Shown here: piece after piece, positions 15,637 to 24,937 of the stretch
Position numbering within the stretch: position 1 is the first letter of the stretch
Layout: each line of letters begins with the position of its first letter
Assembly: GCA_947643615.1 (NCBI GenBank)
Contig: CANRWO010000008.1
Coordinates: 30,178-94,177, forward strand
Source: an uncultured Lachnospiraceae bacterium
Lineage (GTDB): Bacteria > Bacillota > Clostridia > Lachnospirales > Lachnospiraceae
Direction: 5' to 3'
DNA: 64,000 bases
Program-made: the position numbers and the translations under genes
Notes under the pieces: generated by a model
Told to the model about the DNA's origin: nothing
Seen by the model: the letters and a program-made list of their open reading frames with translations, nothing else
Databases searched by the model: none

Positions 15637-17568
15637 ATGAAAAAGAAACTGCTTTCAATGGTTCTGTGTGGGGCCATGGCAGCCGCCATGCTGACCGGCT
15701 GTGGCGACGGTCAGTCTGCCAGCGCTTCCGGCAGCGGCAGTATGTACCGCGTCCTGTATTCCAGCGAGGTATCTTCGCTGAATTACCTGACGACCGCTAC
15801 TACCAACGAATACCAGATCGGGGCCAATGTGATCGATACGCTGGTGGAGTACGACAGCTTCAGTAACCTGCAGCCGGGCCTGGCAACCGAATGGAGTTAT
15901 GACGACGCTACATTGACGTGGACATTCACTCTGCGGGAGGGACAGAAATGGATCGATTATACCGGCGCGGAGGTGGCGGATGTGACCGCCCAGGATTTTG
16001 TGGACGCCATGGCATACGTTCTTGACCCGGCAAACAACAGTGCCACCGCAGGCAACCTGTTCGGCACTATCAAGAATGCGGAAGAGTACTATAACGGACT
16101 TGCAGGAGAGGAAGGGGCGGCTAAGATCGACTTCTCCGAGGTCGGCGTAAAGGCAGTGGATGCAACTACCCTTCAGTACACGCTGGCGTCGGAATGCCCT
16201 TATTTCCTGTCCATGCTGACATATGTATGCTTCATGCCCGCATATGGCCCTCAGCTGGCAGAGCAGGGAGCTAATTTTGCCACCACTGCTGACACCATGT
16301 ATTACTGCGGCGCCTATTACATTTCGGCCTTTGAGCCTCAGGAGCAGATGATATTGACCAAGAACCCCAATAACTGGGATGCGGAGCATGTCTATATCGA
16401 AGCCATCCAGAGAACCTATAATGCAGAGGCCGACACCATTGGGGCCGAGATGGCGAAGAGAGGCGAGATCGACCAGACTACCCTGGGTTCCGATATCGTG
16501 GATGCCTGGATGAGCGATTCCGCTACCAGCAATATGGTCAGCATGCAGAGGCCTAAAATCGACTTTGACTATTTCTATTGCTTTAACTTTAACGTACATA
16601 AGCTGAATGAGGATTTCTACAGAGACGGGATGACCGGCTACAGCATTGATGAGAAGTATGAGCCTCAGAACTGGGAGATCGCTGTGAATAACGAGAACTT
16701 CCGGCAATCCATCATGCATGCCATCAACCGTACCAGTACCGTTTATATCAGCACGGGGGATTATGCCGACCCTGCCAACTATATCCAGAATACCATCACC
16801 CCTGCAGGCTTCTCTGTAGATGAGGCAACAGGAAAGGATTATACGGAGCAGGAGGCGTTTGCCGATATTGTCTCCAAGGATTTCTATGATGAGGCGGCTG
16901 CTGTGGCATACAAAGAGGCGGCTATGGAAGAGCTTGCAGCTGAGGGAGTGACTTTCCCCGTGAAGACACTGGTGCGCTACAATCCCACTACCACTAACTG
17001 GGAAGAAGAGTGTGTGGTACTGGAGCAGCAGCTGGAGAGCGTCCTGGGCACGGATTATATTGATGTAATCGTGGAGGCCGGCCCTGCAGACAGCTTCCTG
17101 ACGGATGTACGCCGTTCCAGCGATTATATGCTGCTTCTCTGTAACTGGGGAGCAGATTATGCCGACCCCGAGACCTGGACGGATCCCTTTTATCAGGCTG
17201 CAAACGGTGACGGCACATACAACCGCGGCATGAGATATGCGTACATGGCATATGCTATAGAAGACAATACGGCATCAGCGGATACCGTGAAGGAATACTT
17301 TGAGCTGGTGGAGGCTGCAAAAGCCATCACCGATGACACAACGGCCCGTTACGCTGCTTTTGCGGAGGCGGAGAGCTTCCTTATCGAGCATGCCCTGGCA
17401 GTGCCTTACGGCGTTACCGTCAGCGACTTCGTGGTTTCCAGGCTGAATCCCTGGGAGGGCCAATATGCCGCATTCGGTGTATCCAACCTTCGTTACAAGG
17501 GCCAGAAGCTGTACGACAGCCCTATTTCCATGGAAGACTTTGAGAAGGCTGCGGAAGAGCATAAGTGA
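15637..17568 (+). CDS. oppA: Oligopeptide ABC transporter substrate-binding lipoprotein
   Basis: This captures peptides outside the cell for import. ATG 15637 has GGAGGAG upstream; the product is 643 residues. The signal peptide MKKKLLSMVLCGAMAAAMLTGC ends in an LTGC lipobox, so it is membrane-anchored through Cys. The mature part fits the family 5 extracellular solute-binding fold: an early VLYSSEVSSLNYL strand, NVIDTLVEYD, LQPGLATEW, WTFTLREGQKW and the later DVRRSSDYMLLLCNWGADYADPETW region. The matching permeases and ATPases follow after a 300-base gap with its own promoter. The symbol reflects similarity of role; exact substrate is unknown. Confidence 0.92.
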   Translation: MKKKLLSMVLCGAMAAAMLTGCGDGQSASASGSGSMYRVLYSSEVSSLNYLTTATTNEYQIGANVIDTLVEYDSFSNLQPGLATEWSYDDATLTWTFTLREGQKWIDYTGAEVADVTAQDFVDAMAYVLDPANNSATAGNLFGTIKNAEEYYNGLAGEEGAAKIDFSEVGVKAVDATTLQYTLASECPYFLSMLTYVCFMPAYGPQLAEQGANFATTADTMYYCGAYYISAFEPQEQMILTKNPNNWDAEHVYIEAIQRTYNAEADTIGAEMAKRGEIDQTTLGSDIVDAWMSDSATSNMVSMQRPKIDFDYFYCFNFNVHKLNEDFYRDGMTGYSIDEKYEPQNWEIAVNNENFRQSIMHAINRTSTVYISTGDYADPANYIQNTITPAGFSVDEATGKDYTEQEAFADIVSKDFYDEAAAVAYKEAAMEELAAEGVTFPVKTLVRYNPTTTNWEEECVVLEQQLESVLGTDYIDVIVEAGPADSFLTDVRRSSDYMLLLCNWGADYADPETWTDPFYQAANGDGTYNRGMRYAYMAYAIEDNTASADTVKEYFELVEAAKAITDDTTARYAAFAEAESFLIEHALAVPYGVTVSDFVVSRLNPWEGQYAAFGVSNLRYKGQKLYDSPISMEDFEKAAEEHK

Positions 17569-17631
17569 TTGGCTGCCAAGTGCATATAGTTACATTGCAT
17601 GGGCATGTTTTGAATATTTATAAGTTTGCTT

Positions 17632-17732
17632 TTATGAAAGTTATTATCTGGGAAAGCTTTTTCTATGAAAGTTTATTTAGAAGAAAGCTTATCTCTATGA
17701 AAGATATTTCTATGAAAGATATTTCTATGAAC
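17632..17732 (+). repeat. Short direct repeats of TCTATGAAAG-type units
   Basis: Two exact 15-bp units (TCTATGAAAGATATT at 17694-17708 and 17709-17723) are followed by a partial third to 17732. Looser relatives occur at 17632 and 17661. They lie in the gap between the binding protein and oppB. The frame through them does not look like a real gene. Confidence 0.6.
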
Positions 17733-17745
17733 TGCGGCCGAAAAC

Positions 17746-17774
17746 TTGACAGAAGGAAAGTGTTGGAATAAGAT
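17746..17774 (+). promoter_or_regulatory. Strong sigma-A promoter for oppBCDF
   Basis: A perfect TTGACA (17746-17751), 17 bases, then TAAGAT (17769-17774). The expected start site is about 17781, immediately before a terminator-like hairpin. Confidence 0.7.
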
Positions 17775-17782
17775 AGTATAGG

Positions 17783-17821
17783 GGCAGGTATGGGAGGATT
17801 CCTGTACCTGCCTGCTTTTTT
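17783..17821 (+). terminator. Terminator-like hairpin between promoter and oppB
   Basis: GGCAGGTA (17783-17790) and TACCTGCC (17805-17812) form an 8-bp stem followed by a T-run (17815-17821). It either ends the upstream transcript or terminates most RNA started at the promoter at 17746, leaving a leader of about 40 bases. Confidence 0.65.
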
Positions 17822-17876
17822 CTGTCAGCCTGTATACTTGTATAACGGTTGAAAAACAAAGATTCGGAGGAACGAT

Positions 17877-18818
17877 ATGGCGAAGTACCTGATAAAGAGA
17901 ATCGGAAGATCCCTTCTGACACTGGCGCTGATCATATGCATTGTATTCATATTGATGCGCCAGATGCCTATCGAAGGTTATTTCCAGAATTTTGATAAGC
18001 TAACGGACGCACAGATACAGGCAGGGTTAAAGGAGCAGGGTCTTTTGGACCCGATGCCGGTACAGCTTGTAAACTTTTTCCGGAATATGTTTCATGGGGA
18101 TTTCGGTGTATCCCACAGTTACCGGGTGAATGTCCCCGTTACGTCGATATTGAAAGACAAACTGCCGGTTTCCATTAAGCTGGGCAGCCTGTCCATCCTT
18201 GTGGCGATGTGCCTTGGCATTCCTCTGGGGACTCTTATGGCAAGATACAAGGGAAAATTCTTTGATAAATTCGGCACGCTTTTCATCGTCTTTATCCAGG
18301 CAGTGCCTGCGGCGGTCTATTTTCTGTTTATCCAGATGTACGGGACGACTCTGCTGAATATTCCATTGTTGTTTAACCCCAATAACTGGCGCAGCTGGGT
18401 CCTGCCGGTAATCTCCATGTCACTGGGCAATATTGCTTATTACGGCATGTGGCTGAGGCGGTATATGGTGGATGAGAGCAATAAGGATTACGTGAACCTT
18501 GCCAAAGCAAAAGGCGCTTCGGGCAATACCGTGATGTTCCGCCATATCTTCCGGAATGCTTTTGTGCCCATGGTGCAGTACTTGCCTTCCTCCTTCCTGA
18601 ACACAGTCATCGGTTCCATTTATGTGGAATCATTGTACAGCATTCCCGGAATGGGCGGCCTGCTGGTCACGGTAATCAAGGACAATGATAACAATATGGT
18701 TCAGGCCATCGTGCTGTTATACGCAACCGTAGGTGTCATAGGCCTGTTGCTGGGGGATATCATGATGACGGTTCTGGATCCCCGGATCAGCCTGGGTAAA
18801 AAGGAGGGCGGACGCTGA
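17877..18818 (+). CDS. oppB: Oligopeptide ABC transporter permease (OppB-type)
   Basis: An inner-membrane channel subunit of the peptide importer, 313 residues, at the family length. It has the typical N-terminal start MAKYLIKRIGRSLLTL with the first membrane helix, an external loop, then five more helices. The ATPase-coupling EAA-like region is NLAKAKGASGNTVMFRHIFRNA, followed by SLYSIPGMGG. CGGAGG precedes the ATG. Its last base is shared with the first base of oppC, so translation is coupled. With OppC it forms the heterodimeric pore served by the lipoprotein at 15637. Confidence 0.93.
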   Translation: MAKYLIKRIGRSLLTLALIICIVFILMRQMPIEGYFQNFDKLTDAQIQAGLKEQGLLDPMPVQLVNFFRNMFHGDFGVSHSYRVNVPVTSILKDKLPVSIKLGSLSILVAMCLGIPLGTLMARYKGKFFDKFGTLFIVFIQAVPAAVYFLFIQMYGTTLLNIPLLFNPNNWRSWVLPVISMSLGNIAYYGMWLRRYMVDESNKDYVNLAKAKGASGNTVMFRHIFRNAFVPMVQYLPSSFLNTVIGSIYVESLYSIPGMGGLLVTVIKDNDNNMVQAIVLLYATVGVIGLLLGDIMMTVLDPRISLGKKEGGR

Positions 18819-19840
18819 TGTTTTCTTTAAAAGATAAACTTTCTAAGAACCTGGAGGAGGCTGCTGAGGCCAAGGTCAGGACGGAAGCGGAAAAGATGGC
18901 AGGAAGCAGTGACAAAGAGCTTTTTTCCTTTGCGGAATATGATGAGAAAGAGGCGGAGAAGACGGGTTACAGCAATTACTCTTATTGGGGGAGCACGGTG
19001 CGGATGTTCTTTAAAAATAAGGGAGCGGTAGCGGTCCTGCTGCTGATGCTCGGCATACTGCTGTTTACTTTTATCCAGCCTTATCTGCCGGGGCAGTTCG
19101 ATCCCAATACGGTGAACAATGACCCCAATACTTCCATGGCTTTGCGGAATGTGCCGCCCAACGGAACCTTTCGGTTCGGCACCAACAATATCGGGCAGGA
19201 CCTTTGGTCGCGCATTTGGTCAGGGACCAGGACTTCTATCCTGATCGGCTTTGCGGTGGCCTTGATAGAGGCGGTGGTGGGCATTACCATGGGAGTCCTG
19301 TGGGGATATCTGCGGAAGCTGGATTTTTTCTTTACCGAATTATACAATGTGCTGGATAATATCCCCCAGACGATCATCCTGATCCTGGTGGCCTATATTT
19401 TGTCTCCCAGCGTGAAAACATTGATTTTTGCCATGTCCCTGACAGGCTGGATCGGTATGGCGAGGTTTATCCGCAACCAGATCCTGATTATCCGGGACCG
19501 GGATTATAATCTGGCATCCAGATGCCTTGGGACGCCCACCAGAAGGCTGGTGATGAAAAATCTGCTGCCTTATCTGGTATCTGTGATCATGCTGCGTATG
19601 GCGCTGTCCGTTCCCGGGGCCATCGGCAACGAGGTGTTTGTGACTTATATAGGCCTTGGCCTGCCTACATCCACGCCCAGCCTGGGGAACCTGATCGATG
19701 CGGGGCGGGCGGTAATGATGAATGTGTCTCAGAGGTATCAGCTGATCTACCCTACGGTGATCCTGTCCATTGTGACGATCTCCTTTTACATAGTGGGAAA
19801 CGCCTTTTCCGATGCGGCGGATCCCAAAAACCATAAATAA
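18818..19840 (+). CDS. oppC: Oligopeptide ABC transporter permease (OppC-type)
   Basis: The second channel subunit, 340 residues. A charged cytoplasmic N terminus of about 60 residues precedes the first helix (AVAVLLLMLGILLFTF), as expected for OppC. FGTNNIGQDLWSRIWSGTRTS is the conserved segment before the core helices, and the coupling region reads LASRCLGTPTRRLVMKNLLP. VTYIGLGLPTSTPSLGNLI near the C terminus is also family-typical. It starts directly on the last base of oppB and is followed 39 bases later by the ATPase genes. Confidence 0.93.
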   Translation: MFSLKDKLSKNLEEAAEAKVRTEAEKMAGSSDKELFSFAEYDEKEAEKTGYSNYSYWGSTVRMFFKNKGAVAVLLLMLGILLFTFIQPYLPGQFDPNTVNNDPNTSMALRNVPPNGTFRFGTNNIGQDLWSRIWSGTRTSILIGFAVALIEAVVGITMGVLWGYLRKLDFFFTELYNVLDNIPQTIILILVAYILSPSVKTLIFAMSLTGWIGMARFIRNQILIIRDRDYNLASRCLGTPTRRLVMKNLLPYLVSVIMLRMALSVPGAIGNEVFVTYIGLGLPTSTPSLGNLIDAGRAVMMNVSQRYQLIYPTVILSIVTISFYIVGNAFSDAADPKNHK

Positions 19841-19879
19841 CGGAAGGCAAAGCCGTTTTGGGAAGATGCGCGGAAAGGC

Positions 19880-20932
19880 ATGGTAAATATGAATCAGGAA
19901 GCAATTTTATCGGTCAGAGATTTAAATATTAAATTTACCCTCCGGGGACAGGTGCTCCACACGATCCGAAATGTATCCCTTGACGTGTACAAGGGCGAAA
20001 GTATCGCTATTGTTGGGGAATCCGGTTCCGGCAAGTCGGTCCTGACAAAATCCTTTATGGGATTGCTGGACAACAACGGATTTATTTCTTCGGGGGAAAT
20101 CCTGTATGACGGAAAGGACCTGGCGAAATACAAGACGGAGCGGGAATGGCAGAAGATCCGCGGCGGCGAGATTGCCATGATCATGCAGGACCCTATGACC
20201 AGCTTGAACCCTTTGAAGACCATAGGGGAACAGATCGCTGAGGCTGTAAGGCTGCACCAACCCGATGTCAAGGGGAAGGATGCGGTACGGGATAAGGTCT
20301 ACTCTTACCTTAAGGATGTAGGTATCCGTAAGCCGGAGCGCAGGTATAAGCAGTATCCCCATGAGTTTTCGGGGGGCATGCGGCAGAGGGTGGTCATTGC
20401 CATAGCCCTGGCCTGCAATCCCAGGATACTGATCTGCGACGAGCCTACCACGGCGCTGGATGTGACCATACAGGCACAGATCATGAGGCTGCTAAAGGAC
20501 TTGAAGGCGAAGTATGACCTGACCATCCTGTTTATCACCCATGACCTGGGTGTGGTGGCGAATATTGCGGACAGGGTGGCGGTTATGTATGCGGGAGACT
20601 TTGTGGAGATAGGGACCGCGGAAGATGTGTTCTACGATCCCAGGCATCCTTACACATGGGCGCTGCTTTCCTCCCTTCCCCAGCTGGGGCAGAAAGGCGA
20701 GGAGCTGTTTACCATCAAGGGAACGCCGCCCAGCCTGTATAAGGTCATTGAAGGGGATGCTTTTGCACCCAGGAACCCCAGGGCGCTGAAGATCGATTTC
20801 CTGATGGCGCCGCCCTACTTTGAGATCAGTGAGACCCATAAGGCAAAAACCTGGCTTTTGGATCCCAGGGCGCCTAAGCTGGAGCCTCCTGAGGGAATTA
20901 GGAATCTGAAGAATCTGGAGGTGCTGGGATGA
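19880..20932 (+). CDS. oppD: Oligopeptide ABC transporter ATPase (OppD-type)
   Basis: One of two ATPases that power the peptide importer from the cytoplasm; 350 residues. Walker A is GESGSGKSV, the Q-loop region [11 protein letters not shown], the signature FSGGMRQRV, Walker [14 protein letters not shown] and the switch His is in FITHDLG. The C-terminal oligopeptide-transporter extension ([15 protein letters not shown], then a PP segment) is present, but the usual Cys cluster of this extension is not obvious. Start may be 19880 or the ATG at 19889. The end overlaps oppF by four bases. Confidence 0.93.
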   Translation: MVNMNQEAILSVRDLNIKFTLRGQVLHTIRNVSLDVYKGESIAIVGESGSGKSVLTKSFMGLLDNNGFISSGEILYDGKDLAKYKTEREWQKIRGGEIAMIMQDPMTSLNPLKTIGEQIAEAVRLHQPDVKGKDAVRDKVYSYLKDVGIRKPERRYKQYPHEFSGGMRQRVVIAIALACNPRILICDEPTTALDVTIQAQIMRLLKDLKAKYDLTILFITHDLGVVANIADRVAVMYAGDFVEIGTAEDVFYDPRHPYTWALLSSLPQLGQKGEELFTIKGTPPSLYKVIEGDAFAPRNPRALKIDFLMAPPYFEISETHKAKTWLLDPRAPKLEPPEGIRNLKNLEVLG

Positions 20933-21885
20933 GTGCAGAAAGAGAAGTACTGCTGGATGTAAAGGATTTACATGTCACCTTTGGAAACGGCAAGAAACAG
21001 TTTGAAGCGGTCCGGGGTGTGAGCTTTCAGGTGTATCGAGGAGAGACTTTCGGCATTGTGGGAGAGTCCGGTTCCGGTAAGACCACCATCGGGCGTGCGA
21101 TCATGCGTATCCATCCCACGTCGGCAGGGGAGATCCTTTATAAGGGAAACAGGATCAACGGCAAGATCAGCCGCCAGCTGGATAAGCAGATTATCCAGGA
21201 GATACAGATGATTTTCCAGGATCCCATGGCTTCCCTGAATGAGCGGGCCAAGGTAGATTATATCGTCAGCGAGGGCCTGTCCAACCTTCACAGGCATATG
21301 AGCAATGAGGAGCGGATGGGCAAGGTACAGCAGGCATTGTCGGAAGTAGGGCTGCTTCCGGAGTTTGCCAGCCGTTTTCCCCATGAGTTCTCAGGCGGGC
21401 AGAGACAGAGGATTGGTATTGCCAGAGCATTGATCATGGAGCCGGAGTGTATTATTGCGGACGAACCCATATCCGCCCTGGATGTCTCCATACGGGCCCA
21501 GGTGCTGAACCTTTTGGCATCCCTGCAGAAGACAAGGGGAATCACATATATATTTATTGCCCATGACCTGTCGGTTATGAGATACTTTTCGGACAGGATC
21601 GCGGTGGTGTATAAAGGGCGGATCGTGGAGCTGGCGGAGACGGAGGAGCTGATCACCCATGCCACGCACCCTTATACCAGGGCGCTTTTGTCTGCGATTC
21701 CCATGCCGGATCCCATCAAAGAGCGGGATAAGAAGCTGACGGTCTATGACCCCTCTATCCATGACTACGACAAAAACCCGCCTAAGTGGCAGGAGATGAG
21801 GCCCGGGCATTTCATTTTGGCAAATGAACGTGAGGTAAAGGAAGGGTTTGGGGAAAGCCGGGAAACGGATTCCGACGTGGAATAA
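20929..21885 (+). CDS. oppF: Oligopeptide ABC transporter ATPase (OppF-type)
   Basis: The partner ATPase, 318 residues. Walker A is GESGSGKTT, the Q-loop region [11 protein letters not shown], the signature FSGGQRQRI, Walker [14 protein letters not shown] and the switch His is in FIAHDLS. The C terminus has the family [16 protein letters not shown] block followed by an acidic tail. Its start codon overlaps the oppD stop (ATGA). An intrinsic terminator at 22017-22061 closes the operon. Confidence 0.93.
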   Translation: MSAEREVLLDVKDLHVTFGNGKKQFEAVRGVSFQVYRGETFGIVGESGSGKTTIGRAIMRIHPTSAGEILYKGNRINGKISRQLDKQIIQEIQMIFQDPMASLNERAKVDYIVSEGLSNLHRHMSNEERMGKVQQALSEVGLLPEFASRFPHEFSGGQRQRIGIARALIMEPECIIADEPISALDVSIRAQVLNLLASLQKTRGITYIFIAHDLSVMRYFSDRIAVVYKGRIVELAETEELITHATHPYTRALLSAIPMPDPIKERDKKLTVYDPSIHDYDKNPPKWQEMRPGHFILANEREVKEGFGESRETDSDVE

Positions 21886-22016
21886 CGGCAATATGGTGAA
21901 ATAGGAACGCTGACGGGCCTGTTGTGTTCCGAAATCTTCGGGTCGTTGATTTTACTATATTGTATATTAAAAAATACAAAGTATGGGAATAATATACTTT
22001 ACATGGTATGTTTTAG

Positions 22017-22061
22017 ATGCTATTATATATGGTAATGAAAACCATATGTAATAGCATTTTT
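22017..22061 (+). terminator. Intrinsic terminator of the opp operon
   Basis: A 17-base left arm (22017-22033) pairs with 22041-22057 with one G-U pair, then a run of Ts. It lies about 130 bases after oppF in an AT-rich gap. Confidence 0.85.
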
Positions 22062-22099
22062 GAATATATAGCTGCTGGCGCGGCGGAATGAGAGGAAAC

Positions 22100-22936
22100 A
22101 TGAGTTATAAAATTGTGGTAGACAGTTGTTGCGAACTTCCCGAAGAGCTGATGGGGGATCCCCGTTTTGAGAGGGTGCCGCTGGGACTTGAGGTGGGGGA
22201 TTACCAGATAATGGATGACGACGGCTTTGACCAGAAGGTGTTCCTAAAGAAGGTGGCGGAGTGCCCCAAGTGCCCCAAATCTTCCTGCCCCTCGCCGGAG
22301 CGTTTTATGGAAGCGTGCAAAGGTGAGGCGGAGCATGTGTATATGGTCACCTTGTCTTCCCATCTGAGCGGCAGCTACAACAGCGCGGAGCTTGGCGCAA
22401 AGCTTTACCGTGAAAAATACGGGGACAAAAAGATCCATGTGGTGGATTCCGAGTCTGCCAGCGGCGGCGAGGCACAGCTGGCGCTGAAGCTGATGGAACT
22501 GGAGGAGGCTGGGGTTGCCTTCGAAGAGATCGTAAAACAGATAGAGGAATACCGTGACAGCGTGCACACATATTTTGTGCTGGACAACCTGGAGACACTG
22601 CGGAAGAACGGGAGATTGTCCGGCGTCAAGGCCCTTGTGGCATCTACCCTGAGTATTAAGCCTGTTATGATAGGCGATAAGGGAAAGATCGTCCAGAGAG
22701 GCCAGATGATCGGCATTAAGAAAGCCTTGAGCAGGATGGCGGAAATGGCGGTGGCGGAAGTGAAGAACCCGGAGAAAAGGAGACTGATCATCACCCATTG
22801 CAATGCCTTTTCCAGGGCGGAGATGGTGCGGGAACAGATCCTGGCCAAATGCAGGTTCAAAGAATGCCTGATCATGGATATGAGAGGGATCAGCAGTATG
22901 TATGCCAATGACGGAGGGGTGATCGTAACCACTTAA
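22100..22936 (+). CDS. DegV family fatty-acid-binding protein
   Basis: DegV/FakB proteins bind a fatty acid and present it to a fatty-acid kinase. ATG 22100 has GAGAGG upstream and gives 278 residues, the family length. Typical segments are KIVVDSCCELPEEL at the N terminus, SSCPSPERFMEA, the lipid-binding TLSSHLSGSYNSA loop, VVDSESASGGEAQLAL and LDNLETLRKNGRLSG, followed by LSIKPVM. It stands alone after the opp terminator and converges on a DUF1294 gene with a shared hairpin between them. Confidence 0.93.
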   Translation: MSYKIVVDSCCELPEELMGDPRFERVPLGLEVGDYQIMDDDGFDQKVFLKKVAECPKCPKSSCPSPERFMEACKGEAEHVYMVTLSSHLSGSYNSAELGAKLYREKYGDKKIHVVDSESASGGEAQLALKLMELEEAGVAFEEIVKQIEEYRDSVHTYFVLDNLETLRKNGRLSGVKALVASTLSIKPVMIGDKGKIVQRGQMIGIKKALSRMAEMAVAEVKNPEKRRLIITHCNAFSRAEMVREQILAKCRFKECLIMDMRGISSMYANDGGVIVTT

Positions 22937-22947
22937 GACAGAATATT

Positions 22948-22993
22948 AGAGCGTGATTGAAAATGGGTTCTCACCAATTTTCAATCACGCTCT
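22948..22993. terminator. Bidirectional terminator between degV and the DUF1294 gene
   Basis: A perfect 17-bp inverted repeat (22948-22964 with 22977-22993, starting AGAGCGTGATTG) with a 12-base loop lies between convergent genes. Its right arm overlaps the last codons of the minus-strand gene. T-runs are short. Confidence 0.75.
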
Positions 22994-23293
22994 GGAGAAC
23001 ACCGGGATGAGGTATCGGGAAAGGGTTGCCAGCAGAAATACCTGTACCGCAAAAATGGCGGGCATCCCATACTTAAAATACCAGTGTTTCGTCTTATGGC
23101 GGAAGTGGTTCATGCCCAGGGTGCACCCAAGCGCGCCGCCAAGCAGGGCAACCGAAAATAAAGAAGCCTCCGGGATGCGCCAGGCACCCCGGACGGCTCT
23201 TTTTTTGTCCACACCCATAATGATAAATCCGGTCAGGTTTATTACGGCCAGGTAGGCTACAAAAATAAAAACCAAATAGGAATATATATCCAT
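22985..23293 (-). CDS. DUF1294 family membrane protein
   Basis: A 102-residue membrane protein with three or four hydrophobic segments. The central signature GVDKKRAVRGAWRIPEASL, then LLGGALGCTLGMNHFRHKTKHWYF, is characteristic of the DUF1294 family. Function is not known. AGGAAGGAAT precedes the ATG on the minus strand. It is followed by argG on the same strand upstream, with only 35 bases between, so both could be read together. Its coding end overlaps the shared terminator. Confidence 0.88.
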   Translation of the reverse strand: MDIYSYLVFIFVAYLAVINLTGFIIMGVDKKRAVRGAWRIPEASLFSVALLGGALGCTLGMNHFRHKTKHWYFKYGMPAIFAVQVFLLATLSRYLIPVFSRA

Positions 23294-23328
23294 ATAGAAT
23301 TCCTTCCTACAGCTTACACTTCCCTTTT

Positions 23329-24552
23329 TTAAAACAGTTCCTCGCCCTGCTCCTGCATCTTCATGGCCCTGACCTTGCAGGAAAGCCCGAACAGGTTAAT
23401 AAAGCCTTCTGCGTCGTGATGGTCATACAGGTCGCCGGTAGTGAAGGAAGCGATGCTCTCGTTATAAAGGGTATAAGGAGAGGTGGTGCCGGCTTTGATA
23501 ATGTTACCTTTGTAGAGCTTGAATTTCACTTCGCCGGTAACGTACTTCTGTGTCTCTTCAATGAAGGCCTGCTCGGCCTTGCGAAGGGGAGTGAACCATT
23601 TGCCTTCGTAGACAAGGCTTGCGAACCGGCTGCCGATCTCTTTTTTCATAGCGTAAGTGTCGCGGTCCAGGATCAGTTCCTCCAGCTGCTGGTGAGCCTC
23701 CATCAGGATCGTTCCGCCGGGAGTCTCGTAGACGCCCCTTGATTTCATGCCTACCACCCGGTTCTCCACAATGTCGATGATCCCTATGCCATGTTTTCCG
23801 CCCAACTCGTTGAGAGTGCCGATGATCTCGGAAACCTTCATTTTTTTACCGTTTACGGAAGTGGGCACGCCCTTTTCAAAGGTCATGGTCACATATTCGC
23901 CTTCCTCGGGAGCTTTTTCGGGAGTGGTGCCCAGCACCAACAGATGCCCGAAATCAGGCTCGTTTGCAGGATCCTCCAGCTCCAGGCCTTCGTGGCTGAT
24001 ATGCCAGATGTTGCGGTCACGGCTGTAGGAAGAATCCGCGGAAAAAGGAAGGTGGATACCGTGTGCCTGGCAGTATGCGATCTCGGACTCACGGGAATCC
24101 ATGGTCCATTTGTCATTTCTCCAGGCCGCGATGATCTTCAGGTCGGGAGCCAGGGCCTTGATGCCCAGCTCGAAACGGATCTGGTCGTTGCCTTTTCCGG
24201 TAGCGCCGTGGCAGATGGCAGTTGCGCCTTCTTTTCTAGCGATCTCCACCAGCTTTTTGGCAATCAGGGGCCTTGCCATGGAGGTACCCAGAAGATACTT
24301 GTTCTCATAAATTGCGTTTGCCTGTACGCAGGGGACCACATATTCGTCGCAGAATTCATCGATCACATTTTCGATGTAGAGCTTGGACGCGCCGCAGGAT
24401 TTTGCCCTTTCCTCCAGGCCGTCCAGTTCTTCAGCCTGTCCGCAGTCCACGCAGACGCAGATTACCTCATAGTCGAAATTTTCCTTTAACCAGGGAATGA
24501 TGGCGGTGGTATCCAGGCCGCCGGAATAAGCCAGAACTACTTTTTCTTTCAT
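23329..24552 (-). CDS. argG: Argininosuccinate synthase
   Basis: ArgG joins citrulline and aspartate using ATP in arginine synthesis. The start at 24552 has GGAGG upstream on the minus strand; the open frame continues to 24822 but that extension lacks a binding site and is not protein-like. The 407-residue product has the ATP pyrophosphatase P-loop AYSGGLDTT at residues 8-16, HGATGKGNDQIRFE, then FSADSSYSRDRNIWH and GRGVYETPGG-like SRGVYETPGGTIL. It is complete. No argH is adjacent. A good promoter and a palindrome lie upstream. Confidence 0.96.
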   Translation of the reverse strand: MKEKVVLAYSGGLDTTAIIPWLKENFDYEVICVCVDCGQAEELDGLEERAKSCGASKLYIENVIDEFCDEYVVPCVQANAIYENKYLLGTSMARPLIAKKLVEIARKEGATAICHGATGKGNDQIRFELGIKALAPDLKIIAAWRNDKWTMDSRESEIAYCQAHGIHLPFSADSSYSRDRNIWHISHEGLELEDPANEPDFGHLLVLGTTPEKAPEEGEYVTMTFEKGVPTSVNGKKMKVSEIIGTLNELGGKHGIGIIDIVENRVVGMKSRGVYETPGGTILMEAHQQLEELILDRDTYAMKKEIGSRFASLVYEGKWFTPLRKAEQAFIEETQKYVTGEVKFKLYKGNIIKAGTTSPYTLYNESIASFTTGDLYDHHDAEGFINLFGLSCKVRAMKMQEQGEELF

Positions 24553-24602
24553 TGTGAATATCCTCCATATTAAAATAATGATAAGGCAGGCTTTGCCAGT
24601 AA

Positions 24603-24645
24603 ATTCAATTGAATCCACTATACAACAGAAAGCGCGTAAATGCAA
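24603..24645 (-). promoter_or_regulatory. argG promoter with adjacent palindrome
   Basis: On the minus strand TTGCAT (24645-24640), 17 bases and TATAGT (24622-24617) form a good promoter. A perfect 12-bp palindrome ATTCAATTGAAT (24603-24614) covers the expected start of transcription and is a reasonable operator candidate, for instance for an arginine repressor. 24646-24937 holds no gene that I can support. Confidence 0.6.
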
Positions 24646-24937
24646 GTTGAAACTACAAGGGCGGGGGATGGCAAAGCTACAGAGCGACCATGGCAAACTG
24701 CAGGAGGGGGCCATGGCAGAACCGGGGCCTCTGTGGGCGGAATCCCATTTGACGGGATTTGTGTGTATCTGTCGCCGGCCAGGGGGCCGACAGCAGGGGG
24801 ATACGGGAACAGGGCGCTGCATTTCATATAATTATTGGGGACAGACTTTATAAAATGCGCCGTTCTGCCGATAACATAATCAGTTCTGTAAATGATGTGG
24901 GAACGGATTTCCACAGACAAGACCAAGGAGGGATTTT

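Noticed and set aside
17565..17771. Small plus-strand frame with ISMKDISMKD repeats
   Set aside because: Produced by DNA direct repeats; no ribosome binding site and it overlaps the oppB promoter.
24553..24822. 90-codon N-terminal extension of argG
   Set aside because: The extension is not protein-like, lies over the argG promoter, and GGAGG is located before the inner ATG at 24552.
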